From: Bacteroidota bacterium
GTDB lineage: Bacteria; Bacteroidota; Bacteroidia; Bacteroidales; VadinHA17
Length of the DNA stretch: 7,552 nt
Direction: 5' to 3'
Assembly: GCA_016868515.1 (NCBI GenBank)
Contig: VGGM01000062.1
Coordinates: 1-7,552 of the forward strand
In this document: positions 1-6,149 of the stretch, piece by piece
How the letters are laid out: the number at the start of each line of letters is the position of its first letter
How positions within the stretch are numbered: position 1 is the first letter of the stretch
Translations under genes and position numbers: made by a program
The notes under the pieces: generated by a model
The model's database searches: none
What the model saw: only the letters and a program-made list of their open reading frames with translations
Told to the model about the DNA's origin: nothing

Positions 1-96
1 GTTGAATGCCTCACCCATAACCATTGCATTTTCCAGCTCAAACCCTGAATCGCGGTAAACGGGAACCCTGGTGCTTCTTATCTCATTCCTTTTCAT
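1..96 (-). CDS. N-terminal 32 residues of a gene cut by the left edge; possibly a PLP-dependent Cys/Met-metabolism enzyme
   Basis: An ATG at 96-94 opens a frame with no stop through position 1, giving 32 residues that begin MKRNEIRSTRVPVYRDSGF and continue ELENAMVMGEAFN. The start fits because a strong minus-strand terminator ends 27 nt upstream and there are no coding-like codons between them. The segment RVPVYRDSGFELENA with a following AF resembles, from memory, the N-terminus of Bacteroidota enzymes of the cystathionine gamma-synthase / methionine gamma-lyase fold type I family, where it precedes a YSRYRNPT-type stretch. That stretch and the catalytic lysine lie outside the window, so the family call is inference from a short match. 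No Shine-Dalgarno and no convincing promoter precede it. It follows the lipoprotein gene but appears to be a separate transcription unit. Confidence 0.55.
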   Translation of the reverse strand, partial: MKRNEIRSTRVPVYRDSGFELENAMVMGEAFN

Positions 97-122
97 GGCT
101 TTTAAATCAGTTCCGTAAAGTT

Positions 123-150
123 AAAAAAAAAGAGGCCCTTACGGGGCCTC
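123..150 (-). terminator. Rho-independent terminator closing the lipoprotein (and bat) transcript
   Basis: Read on the minus strand, GAGGCCC (150-144), a 5-nt loop CGTAA (143-139) and GGGCCTC (138-132) form a perfect 7-bp GC-rich stem, followed at once by nine T residues (131-123). This is a textbook intrinsic terminator. It lies 105 nt past the lipoprotein stop codon and 27 nt before the next start. There is no T tract on the plus-strand side, so it works in one direction only. Confidence 0.93.
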
Positions 151-184
151 CAAAACAACCTAACCAATCATAACCATTTATGAA

Positions 185-205
185 AATGTATTACAATCGT
201 ACATT
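185..205. repeat. Short inverted repeat AATGTA / TACATT
   Basis: AATGTA (185-190) and TACATT (200-205) form a perfect 6-bp inverted repeat with a 9-nt spacer, in the 3' untranslated region of the lipoprotein gene. It shares bases 203-205 with the larger inverted repeat at 203-259, so the two stems cannot both form completely. It is AU-rich and weak alone, and may be chance. Confidence 0.35.
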
Positions 206-259
206 AAACATATGCAGGTTGAAAATGTTCAAAAACGGCGAAAAAAAAATATGTTTAAT
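203..259. repeat. 11-bp perfect inverted repeat spanning the lipoprotein stop codon, with a nested hairpin
   Basis: ATTAAACATAT (203-213) and ATATGTTTAAT (249-259) are exact reverse complements separated by 35 nt. The right arm includes the last sense codon and the TAA stop (257-255) of the lipoprotein gene. Inside the spacer, TTGAA (219-223) and TTCAA (228-232) form a 5-bp stem with a 4-nt loop. In the minus-strand transcript, a U9 run (249-241) follows the first arm. The result is a possible long AU-rich stem-loop at the 3' end, upstream of the true terminator. It could be an mRNA-stabilising structure, a protein site or chance in AT-rich DNA. The pairing is seen directly and its function is unknown. 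Confidence 0.55.
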
Positions 260-650
260 CCAGAGGAGCCTCGGGAATTACCCTGGCAATTGCCAGTTTC
301 CTAAGTGTAGGGTTCTCAATATAGACTTCATTAGTGAACTTTCCCTGACCCAGAACTACCTGATAATTATAATTTTGGGTACCAGTGGTATAAGCTTCAC
401 CGTTTATTGTAACAGTCACCTCGGCCCTGGGATAAGCCTTTTCAAATCTCTTGTACTCACTGATGCCTCCCGCTGCCACTGTACCTTCATAATCAAAGCT
501 TCCTCCCGATGTATCGACGCTCAGTGTCTGAAACACCTGGTCAGTAATATTCTTGATCCTTATATCAGTAGGTCCCTCAGGTGATTTACCCTTATCGCAT
601 GAATTCAGTACCAGTGAGAACACGGTAAATATTATGAACATCTTTCTCAT
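255..650 (-). CDS. Small predicted lipoprotein of unknown function
   Basis: A protein of 131 residues when started at the ATG at 650. The frame stays open to 710, but the residues added there (MQTGFLFTIFGC...) do not look like a signal sequence and would overlap a strong promoter (711-680), so 650 is preferred. Residues 1-18 (MRKMFIIFTVFSLVLNSC) form a type II signal peptide: basic start, hydrophobic core and lipobox LNSC with C18 as the lipidated cysteine. Asn before Ser-Cys is unusual but tolerable. Next come a polar linker (DKGKSPEGP) and a compact beta-rich domain (about 28-131) with alternating strands such as RIKNITDQVF, EVTVTINGEAY and EVYIENPTLRK. I know similar small lipoproteins in Bacteroidota with no assigned function. 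It follows batE by 65 nt, has its own promoter and ends at its own terminator, so it may be regulated apart from the bat genes. It has no enzyme motif that I can see. Confidence 0.85.
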   Translation of the reverse strand: MRKMFIIFTVFSLVLNSCDKGKSPEGPTDIRIKNITDQVFQTLSVDTSGGSFDYEGTVAAGGISEYKRFEKAYPRAEVTVTINGEAYTTGTQNYNYQVVLGQGKFTNEVYIENPTLRKLAIARVIPEAPLD

Positions 651-679
651 TGCAAGCAGATTATGGTAATTTACGCAGC

Positions 680-711
680 CAAAGATAGTAAAAAGGAAAC
701 CGGTTTGCAAT
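680..711 (-). promoter_or_regulatory. Bacteroidota-type promoter for the lipoprotein gene
   Basis: On the minus strand, ATTG (711-708), a 20-nt spacer and TATCTTTG (687-680) match the Bacteroidota primary-sigma consensus, TTTG near -33 and TAnnTTTG near -7. The -7 box is exact and the -33 box has one mismatch. Transcription would begin near 675-672, leaving a leader of about 22-25 nt before the ATG at 650. Scanning the minus strand for TAnnTTTG by eye, this was the only site with a plausible -33 partner. It starts just past the batE stop codon (718-716). Confidence 0.72.
697..706. promoter_or_regulatory. Perfect 10-bp palindrome AAACCGGTTT in the promoter spacer, possible operator
   Basis: AAACCGGTTT is self-complementary over 10 bp with no loop. 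It sits between the -33 and -7 boxes of the lipoprotein promoter, where a dimeric repressor could block polymerase. The flanks do not extend the symmetry. Only one copy was noticed, so an operator role is speculative. Confidence 0.3.
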
Positions 712-715
712 AATC

Positions 716-1483
716 TCAGATACCTTCAAAACTGTTTGAGGGAACCCAGCCCTTGTTGCCATCGGGAAGGCGTATCTCGCACCACTCTCCTATCCGTTCT
801 CCCGTTTGTACCTTAAGACCCTCATGGATTACAAACAGGTCCTGACTTCCATCCGACGGTGAACTTCGCCCGGTGATAACAGGCGAAATTATAATAGCCT
901 CCCTGCTCCTGAACACCAGATTCCTGTTCCTTAGTGCCAGAGAGAGAGAGGAGCTAAAAACAACGAGCATTAACCCGGAAAGCCAGAACAACAGGGTTTT
1001 TAACCGGTATCGTGAAGAAAACAGGAACAAGAGTATCAGAGCAAGTGTCAGTACAAAAGCAATAATTGCAGTGTAGGCCCAGACGTCGGAGGTGAAAAGC
1101 AGCGACAGAACACTGAACCATCTTACGAAAAAGACAACCGGTATTTCATCGTATCTGTCCCTTATTTGTCCCCGGGCAAGGGTAAGATTATAATTCAGAT
1201 CGTCATTCCATGGCCTGCGCAGGGCTGCCCTCTCATAAAACAGAATTGCCTGGGCAAGCTCGCCTGTTTTGAAATAGGCATTCCCGGTATTGTAGAGCAG
1301 TTCAAAGTTCTGATAACCGGCATCATTAAGTTCCATCCATTTATCAATTGCGCCATTGAAATCACCGTCCTGGTATAGCCTTACACCCTCCTGAAATCTT
1401 ATTTCCGGGTCGGTGCCGGTAGCCGGAATAAAAACAGCAAGGCAAATTAGCAGGATTAGTGTTTTATTCAACCTGGTATTCAT
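716..1483 (-). CDS. batE: BatE: TPR membrane protein with C-terminal SH3-like domain
   Basis: A protein of 255 residues and the last bat gene. Its ATG overlaps the batD TGA by 4 nt (ATGA, 1483-1480), so its translation is probably coupled to batD. Order of parts: an N-terminal hydrophobic segment (about 8-22) acting as signal or anchor; two TPR-like repeats (about 28-58 and 61-94, with YNTGNAYFKTGELAQAILFY typical of TPR helices); TM at about 133-155; a short basic loop SRYRLK; TM at about 163-184; then an SH3b-like domain (about 193-255) with SPSDGSQDLFVIHEGLKV and GEWCEIRLPDGNKGWVP. The basic loop between the TMs is predicted to be cytoplasmic, placing the TPR and SH3 parts in the periplasm. 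The combination TPR-TM-TM-SH3 in this position identifies BatE of Bacteroidota. SH3b domains often bind peptides or cell wall, but the ligand here is unknown. Confidence 0.92.
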   Translation of the reverse strand: MNTRLNKTLILLICLAVFIPATGTDPEIRFQEGVRLYQDGDFNGAIDKWMELNDAGYQNFELLYNTGNAYFKTGELAQAILFYERAALRRPWNDDLNYNLTLARGQIRDRYDEIPVVFFVRWFSVLSLLFTSDVWAYTAIIAFVLTLALILLFLFSSRYRLKTLLFWLSGLMLVVFSSSLSLALRNRNLVFRSREAIIISPVITGRSSPSDGSQDLFVIHEGLKVQTGERIGEWCEIRLPDGNKGWVPSNSFEGI

Positions 1484-3291
1484 CTGATCTGATTTTCAAG
1501 TTCCCTTATTATTCTAACTGCAGAACCGTGTATTTCTGAGGGTTTTGCTGTGACGGTTGCAGTAGAGTACCTTATTAGTTCACATGTGTTGGCAATATCA
1601 AGAAATTCACGTGCGGTTTTCTCTTCAGCCCCTCTTGCCAGAAGAACCTCTGCCGATTTACTGGCAGTTAATTCAGATACAGGCAGATTTGTCTTGTCGG
1701 ATACATAGCCCCATAATGCCTTCAGTATGTTTTCGAAAAACTGATCGGAGCCTCCCTTTTTAAGGTATCTGAGCGCGTTATCAAGTCTCTTGCCTGCAAG
1801 CCGGGCTGCACGACGGTTCAGAACCCCAGCCCTGTCGGAATTCCTCCTTACCTGTTCCCTTCTCAACACAATAATAAACGCAAAAACCAACAATGAAAAG
1901 CCATAGGCGGAGTAATACCCCCGGCCTGCAAGCAGTAGTCCGCCTCTATTCCTCAAAGCAGGCGTGCCGGTCCGGATAAACCTGATGTCACTGCCCAGAT
2001 ATTTTATTTCCTCTCCTGCGGCAGGTGAAAATATCTGCGGTACTGACTCGCCTGCAGGCGCTTTGGCAACAACAAAAATCACCGGTTGAGTCGAGACAGT
2101 ATGGTACTTTTCAGCTGTCGGATCAAAATAACTCCAGTTTATTGAAGGGATGGTATAGTTACCTGACGAGCGTGGAATGACGAGGTATTCGAATACCCTT
2201 GATCCGGTTGTTCCGGCCACAGTGTTCACTACACTGGTTGTGGTTTTCGGGTCGTATACTTCCAGCCCGGCAGGAAATGAAACAGACGGAGCATCAGCCA
2301 GCCTGAAATTTCCCTGTCCCTTTAGGGTAACCCTAATGGTAAGTGCCTCATTTACAGAGAGTGAATCCATATCAGTCTCTACACTCATATCAAATTTTCC
2401 CACGGCTCCTGAAAACCCTGCCGGCCTGCTGCCCGGAAGGGGTTTCACCTTTATGGTTTGCTCCTGGCCCGATACCATTCTTGGGACATTGGTAAACGTC
2501 TGGAAGAAATCTCCGAAAAAGGGATCGGATTCACCGCTTCTCTGTCGTATAAGTACTGTAAGCTGAACAGGGTCAATTACTATATCACCGCTGCGCTGGG
2601 GATATAGCAGAAACCTCTGAAAAACCGCGGTTCCGAAAATAACGCCGTCTATGTTTTCCCTTTCAAGGGCTGTGGGTTGAGGGGTCTCGATCTCCTCCTT
2701 CAGGAATCCGTTAAACGAAGGGTATTTAATCTCATTCAAACCAGCAATATCGGTTCTGGTGTAGAATTTTACGGTAGCTACTACCGGTTCACCCACATAG
2801 ACTTCCCGTTTATTCAGGATCAGGCTGACATACATGTCGCTGCCGGTAATGGTTGTTCCCTTCTCATTTGCCGGCCGTTGCACAGGTTGGGCAGTGCTGC
2901 TTCCTGAGTCTCTGATGACCTCAATTTCGACCGGTTCGGAGAAATGCTCCATTTTATCCTTAATGTATCTGGCAGCCGGTATGGTAAATTTGCCTTCTCC
3001 TGTCGCCTGCAGATAAAATACATAGCTGTATGATGTTTCACTGGTTCTTCGTCCGTTAATTATCTGGGTGCTCATACTGTACGATACATTCGGACCGCTG
3101 AGTTTGTAGAAGCCGTCAAATGGAGGTGGTACAAGTTCGCCTCCTGAAGTGTTTACCGTATATGCGAGCCTTACCTGCTCACCCACCGAAACCACCCTGG
3201 GGTATTCAGCCCTGACAGTAATGTCCTGGGAATGAGCCACTCCACTATGCAGTAGCAGATTGTTTAATAATATCAAAGCCAGTAATCGCAT
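1480..3291 (-). CDS. batD: BatD: large periplasmic beta-rich protein with one TM and a cytoplasmic tail (BatD oxygen-tolerance family)
   Basis: A protein of 603 residues, the usual BatD size. It has a signal peptide at 1-21 (MRLLALILLNNLLLHSGVAHS). A long beta-strand-rich region (about 22-415) reads as repeated Ig-like modules. The first begins DITVRAEYPRVVSVGEQVRL, the second near 153 (MYVSLILNKREVYVGEPV) and the third near 300 (FDMSVETDMDSLSVNEAL); each holds the VxVGE/VNE-type phrase common in this family. An aromatic patch DPFFGDFFQTF lies at 256-266. A single TM (about 461-477) is followed by RREQVRRNSDR, so the helical tail (about 478-603) is cytoplasmic. It starts 5 nt after the batC stop, without a clear Shine-Dalgarno, and overlaps batE by 4 nt. 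Loss of bat genes impaired aerotolerance in Bacteroides fragilis. The molecular role of BatD is not settled; a scaffold linking the periplasmic VWA/TPR proteins to cytoplasmic partners is inference. Confidence 0.95.
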   Translation of the reverse strand: MRLLALILLNNLLLHSGVAHSQDITVRAEYPRVVSVGEQVRLAYTVNTSGGELVPPPFDGFYKLSGPNVSYSMSTQIINGRRTSETSYSYVFYLQATGEGKFTIPAARYIKDKMEHFSEPVEIEVIRDSGSSTAQPVQRPANEKGTTITGSDMYVSLILNKREVYVGEPVVATVKFYTRTDIAGLNEIKYPSFNGFLKEEIETPQPTALERENIDGVIFGTAVFQRFLLYPQRSGDIVIDPVQLTVLIRQRSGESDPFFGDFFQTFTNVPRMVSGQEQTIKVKPLPGSRPAGFSGAVGKFDMSVETDMDSLSVNEALTIRVTLKGQGNFRLADAPSVSFPAGLEVYDPKTTTSVVNTVAGTTGSRVFEYLVIPRSSGNYTIPSINWSYFDPTAEKYHTVSTQPVIFVVAKAPAGESVPQIFSPAAGEEIKYLGSDIRFIRTGTPALRNRGGLLLAGRGYYSAYGFSLLVFAFIIVLRREQVRRNSDRAGVLNRRAARLAGKRLDNALRYLKKGGSDQFFENILKALWGYVSDKTNLPVSELTASKSAEVLLARGAEEKTAREFLDIANTCELIRYSTATVTAKPSEIHGSAVRIIRELENQIR

Positions 3292-3296
3292 TTTGC

Positions 3297-4079
3297 TTAC
3301 CAGTTTTTAAGAGTTCTGACCATTGCTGCAGATGCCTTATCCTTTTTTACCTTTTCCTGTATCTGTTTCTCATTTTCAGCCAGAGCTTCAAGCAATCTGC
3401 GTGCATCCTCCTGTGTCAGGCCTGACTGTGATTCATTTTCCTGTTTTTGCTGCTGGCCGTCACTCTGATTATCTCTGTTCTCCTGTTGCTCTTTCTGTTC
3501 ATCAGGGTTTTCTTCCTCATTATGGTCTTCCTTGTTTTTATTGTCCTTATTCTCCTTATTCTCCTTATTCTCCTTATTCTGATCCCTGTCCTCCTGCTGT
3601 TGCTGTTGTTGTTGCTCCTTCAGCATATCCTGAGCATAGGCCAGATTATATTTGGCTTCAAGGTTGGAAGGATTCATCTTAAGAGAGCGCTTATACGCCT
3701 CAATGCTCTCTTCATACCGGCCTGCGCTGAGGCCTGAATTGCCTATGTTGTAATATGCATTTGACCGCTTAATTGCATCATCGTCGAGTGATATATTCTT
3801 CTCAAAACTTGCTGCTGCATCGTCGAACCTCTGCTGCCTGTAAATTGAATTCCCAAGATTGAACCATGCATCGGGAGTACCTCTGGGAACCTCAGTGGCC
3901 CTGCGATATGACAGTTCCGAATCGCCGAATTTACCTGCACTGTAGTTACGGTTCCCTTCCCTTAAGTTTTTCCTTTCATTCTGTGCCGAGGCAGGCTGTA
4001 CCAGTAGATTCAGCAACAGAATATACAAAAAGACACTCCTTATGTTTATCATATTCCGGTTTGAGCTTATCCCATTCAT
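3297..4079 (-). CDS. batC: BatC: periplasmic TPR protein with Q/N/K/E-rich linker
   Basis: A protein of 260 residues from the ATG at 4079. An in-frame ATG at 4052 (M10, MINIRSVFLYILLLN) would give a more standard signal peptide; neither has a Shine-Dalgarno, so the start is open. The hydrophobic core (about 14-30) ends at PASAQ, a likely signal peptidase I site. Three TPR-like repeats follow (about 36-69, 70-103, 106-139), the clearest being AWFNLGNSIYRQQRFDDAA and AYYNIGNSGLSAGRYEESI. Residues 155-220 are low complexity: Q156-Q162, then NKE triplets, then mixed E/N/Q/D. The C-terminal segment (221-260, LTQEDARRLLEALAENEKQI, ending RTLKNW) is helical and matches the conserved BatC tail as I remember it. 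It begins 15 nt after batB. TPRs bind proteins, so BatC is a likely adaptor for BatA/BatB in the periplasm (inference). Confidence 0.93.
   Translation of the reverse strand: MNGISSNRNMINIRSVFLYILLLNLLVQPASAQNERKNLREGNRNYSAGKFGDSELSYRRATEVPRGTPDAWFNLGNSIYRQQRFDDAAASFEKNISLDDDAIKRSNAYYNIGNSGLSAGRYEESIEAYKRSLKMNPSNLEAKYNLAYAQDMLKEQQQQQQQEDRDQNKENKENKENKDNKNKEDHNEEENPDEQKEQQENRDNQSDGQQQKQENESQSGLTQEDARRLLEALAENEKQIQEKVKKDKASAAMVRTLKNW
3544..3579 (-). repeat. Four perfect 9-bp tandem repeats coding Asn-Lys-Glu in batC
   Basis: The plus strand shows tccttattc four times without a mismatch (3544-3579). On the coding strand the phase gives AAT AAG GAG units, encoding NKE-NKE-NKE-NKD at residues 168-179. 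The unit is a multiple of three, so slippage would lengthen or shorten the linker without breaking the frame. Confidence 0.95.
3594..3614 (-). repeat. Poly-glutamine codon run (7 Q) in batC
   Basis: Seven consecutive Gln codons (CAA/CAG mix) encode Q156-Q162, just after the last TPR and before the NKE repeats. The CAA/CAG mix lowers slippage compared with a pure repeat. The run marks the start of the disordered linker. Confidence 0.9.
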
Positions 4080-4094
4080 AATATTAAGTACAGT

Positions 4095-5135
4095 TCATAT
4101 TTTTACCCTGAAGATCTTCATATTCAGAAATCTCCGGTTCTTTCTGTCCATTATCAGTAACTCAGCCAGCAGCAAAAGCAGGGCGGCCCCGGCAAAATAC
4201 TGAAACTGATCATTGTATTCTGCAAAAACCTTACCAGCCGACTCAGTTTTCTTTATCCCCGAGATGTCGGCATATATTTCTGTCAGCCCCATTCCGGCGG
4301 CACCGGCTCTTATGTACTTTCCACCGGTTCGTCCGGCAATCTCCTGCAGTGCTCTCTCATCAAGCCTGCTAATGACGGTATTCCCGTCGCGATCTTTGAG
4401 AAACTCTGTTCTTCCCCCTGCCTCTACCGGGATCGGAGCACCCTCGGGCGAACCTATTCCAACAGTATATACAACAACGTTATTCTTAGCTGCTTCAATG
4501 GCCATCTGAACCGGGTCATCCTCGTGATTCTCTCCGTCGGTGATGATGATTATCGCTTTACTTTCAGTGTTTGACGGAGAGAATGACCTTATGCCCAGGT
4601 TTATTGCGGCGCCGATTGCGGTTCCCTGTTTGGGAACAATATCGGGTCCGATTGTGGCAAGAAACATCTTGGCAGAAGTGTAATCTGCTGTAACCGGGAG
4701 TTGCATGTATGCATCACCTGCGAAAACAATGAGGCCGACCCTGTCGTCGGTAAATTGTTCCACCATCCTTTCAATAGCCTGTTTTGATCTTTCCAGCCTG
4801 TTTGGTTTAATATCGGCTGCGAGCATGGAGTTGCTTACATCGAGGGCAATTATAATCTCTATGCCTTTTTTCTTAACCTCCTCAATTCGGGAGCCGTACT
4901 GTGGTCTTGCCAATGCAATTACAATGAGTACGATCGAAACAGAGACAAAAATCAGCTTCACTACAGGTCGCGAGGCCGACCTCTCAGGAATAAGTCCGTC
5001 AACCAGTTCTTTATCACCAATCATTTTCAATGCCCTTGCGGATCTGTAAAACGAGTAAGCAGCTGTTGCTGCAATAAAGGGCAGCACAAGCAGGAAATAG
5101 AGATTTTCCGGGTTTGCAAACCTGAATAGTTCCAT
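4095..5135 (-). CDS. batB: BatB: membrane-anchored VWA domain protein
   Basis: A protein of 346 residues. It opens with MELFRFANPENLYFLLVLPF, the typical short N-terminus before TM1 (about 11-30). A basic loop (RSARALK...) comes before TM2 (about 58-76). The VWA domain (about 91-290) contains a complete MIDAS metal site: D99-V-S101-N-S103, T172 in KQGTAIG, and D200 in IIITDGENHEDD. TM3 (about 312-329) is followed by a basic tail. By the positive-inside rule the VWA domain is periplasmic. BatB is a paralogue of BatA next door: both have ALARPQ or VLARPQ after TM2, the MIDAS, and an RTGGKY/RTGGQY motif. BatB carries LPVTADYTSAK where BatA has CPLTTDHATL. It starts 24 nt after batA with a small hairpin in the gap. 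VWA domains bind protein partners through a metal ion; the partner here is unknown. Confidence 0.95.
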   Translation of the reverse strand: MELFRFANPENLYFLLVLPFIAATAAYSFYRSARALKMIGDKELVDGLIPERSASRPVVKLIFVSVSIVLIVIALARPQYGSRIEEVKKKGIEIIIALDVSNSMLAADIKPNRLERSKQAIERMVEQFTDDRVGLIVFAGDAYMQLPVTADYTSAKMFLATIGPDIVPKQGTAIGAAINLGIRSFSPSNTESKAIIIITDGENHEDDPVQMAIEAAKNNVVVYTVGIGSPEGAPIPVEAGGRTEFLKDRDGNTVISRLDERALQEIAGRTGGKYIRAGAAGMGLTEIYADISGIKKTESAGKVFAEYNDQFQYFAGAALLLLLAELLIMDRKNRRFLNMKIFRVKI

Positions 5136-5141
5136 AGCTAA

Positions 5142-5155
5142 AAGGAGTGATCCTT
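5142..5155 (-). promoter_or_regulatory. Small hairpin in the batA-batB gap holding the only Shine-Dalgarno-like sequence
   Basis: In the transcript, AAGGA (5155-5151), loop TCAC and TCCTT (5146-5142) form a 5-bp stem, ending 6 nt before the batB ATG. The AAGGA arm resembles a Shine-Dalgarno but lies too far from the start (15 nt) when unfolded. It might tune BatB relative to BatA, or be chance. Confidence 0.3.
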
Positions 5156-5159
5156 CATA

Positions 5160-6149
5160 TTATAAATTTCTCATTATCAGGTACCGGGCAATCAGTTCGG
5201 CAATTATAAGCAGAACTGCACCCAGGGCCAGTGGTAAATACTCTTCGTTTTTCCTTTTATATTCCCTTACATCTATCAATGATTTCTCAAGTCTGTCTAT
5301 CTCCTGATATACCTGCATAAGTTTATTATTATCGGTAGCCCTGAAGTATTGTCCCCCCGTCCGTGATGATATCTCCCTAAGCAGATCCTCATCGATCTCG
5401 ACGGGCATATTCCGCATCTGTATTCCAAAAGGTGTCTGCTCGGGATATGGGGCCAGTCCCATTGTGCCTACACCAATTGTATAAACCCTGATTCCGAAAG
5501 AGACAGCCAGGTCGGCGGCCATTATGGGGTCGATTGCGCCCATGTTGTTAACTCCATCGGTAAGCAGTATTACGACCTTGCTTTTAGCGCCGGAATCCTT
5601 CAGCCTGTTTACAGCTGTTGCTATTCCCATTCCAATTGCCGTACCGTCATCGATCATGCCGCTTTGTATTTCCCGAAGCAGATTGATTAGTGTCGCATGA
5701 TCGGTAGTAAGGGGGCACTGTGTAAAGCTTTCGCCACTGAATACCACCAGTCCCATCCGGTCATCAGGTCTTCCTGAGATAAACTCAGTTGCCACGTTTT
5801 TGGCTGCCTCAATCCGATCGGGTTTGAAATCACGGGCGAGCATGCTGCCCGAAATATCAACAGCCAGAATAATATCAATTCCTTCAGTAGTAACGTTCTG
5901 CCATTTATCGGTGGTTTGAGGTCTCGCCAGCACCAGAATCAGCAACATGATTGCCGCCATTCTGGCCGCAAACAGCAAATGCCTTAACGGATGTCTGAAC
6001 GTAGATGTGAACAGGCCTGTCTGCTCAGCCGTTGATATCTTAAGGGCGGCACTGTTTCTCCTATGCCTGCTGATGTACCATACGGCAATCAACGGAACCA
6101 CCACAAGGAGTAAAAGGAAATATGGCTGGGCAAATGTAAGTCCGGTCAT
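5160..6149 (-). CDS. batA: BatA: membrane-anchored VWA domain protein
   Basis: A protein of 329 residues, normal for BatA. It starts MTGLTFAQPYFLLLLVVVPL (TM1 about 9-26). A strongly basic loop (SRHRRN to FRHPLRH) implies a cytoplasmic position, then TM2 (about 58-75). The VWA domain (about 91-290) has an intact MIDAS: D98-I-S100-G-S102, T170 in DDGTAIG, and D198 in VILLTDGVNN. Further family marks are FTQCPLTTD (142-150) and the SRTGGQYFRA motif (262-271). TM3 (about 304-322) is followed by the short tail ARYLIMRNL. The VWA domain should therefore face the periplasm. The ATG overlaps the upstream TGA by 4 nt and has a near-perfect Shine-Dalgarno 6 nt before it, which supports this start. BatA and BatB probably interact with each other and with the TPR proteins; this is family-level inference. 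Confidence 0.96.
   Translation of the reverse strand: MTGLTFAQPYFLLLLVVVPLIAVWYISRHRRNSAALKISTAEQTGLFTSTFRHPLRHLLFAARMAAIMLLILVLARPQTTDKWQNVTTEGIDIILAVDISGSMLARDFKPDRIEAAKNVATEFISGRPDDRMGLVVFSGESFTQCPLTTDHATLINLLREIQSGMIDDGTAIGMGIATAVNRLKDSGAKSKVVILLTDGVNNMGAIDPIMAADLAVSFGIRVYTIGVGTMGLAPYPEQTPFGIQMRNMPVEIDEDLLREISSRTGGQYFRATDNNKLMQVYQEIDRLEKSLIDVREYKRKNEEYLPLALGAVLLIIAELIARYLIMRNL

Noticed and set aside
116..123. TAACTTTA on the minus strand as a promoter box for the gene starting at 96
   Set aside because: Last position mismatched, no -33 partner at 19-21 nt, and it begins in the terminator T tract.
97..254. Intergenic region searched for a further small gene, tRNA or riboswitch
   Set aside because: Besides the terminator and inverted repeats, no open frame with coding character, cloverleaf or known riboswitch core was seen.
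180..584. Plus-strand frame of 134 codons opposite the lipoprotein gene
   Set aside because: It begins in the AT-rich intergenic region, has no recognisable domain, and lies antisense to a gene with a clear lipobox and promoter.
651..710. Longer N-terminus for the lipoprotein (start at 710)
   Set aside because: It would bury the type II signal peptide behind 20 residues, and the predicted transcript starts downstream of 710.
2177..2566. Plus-strand frame of 129 codons within batD
   Set aside because: Antisense shadow of a well-conserved BatD region; composition is not protein-like and no start signal is present.
3544..3579. Tandem repeats considered as a CRISPR array or regulatory iteron
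   Set aside because: Units are 9 bp with no spacers and stay in frame within batC, so they are a coding microsatellite.
3447..3737. Plus-strand frame with a very hydrophobic, leucine/isoleucine-rich protein
   Set aside because: It is the exact antisense of the batC NKE repeats and Gln run; the hydrophobicity is a by-product of reading those repeats backwards. No promoter, signal or neighbour supports it.
6131..6138. TACATTTG on the minus strand, a match to the -7 promoter box inside batA
   Set aside because: No TTTG or TTG at the proper distance upstream, and the bases encode the conserved batA start; treated as chance.
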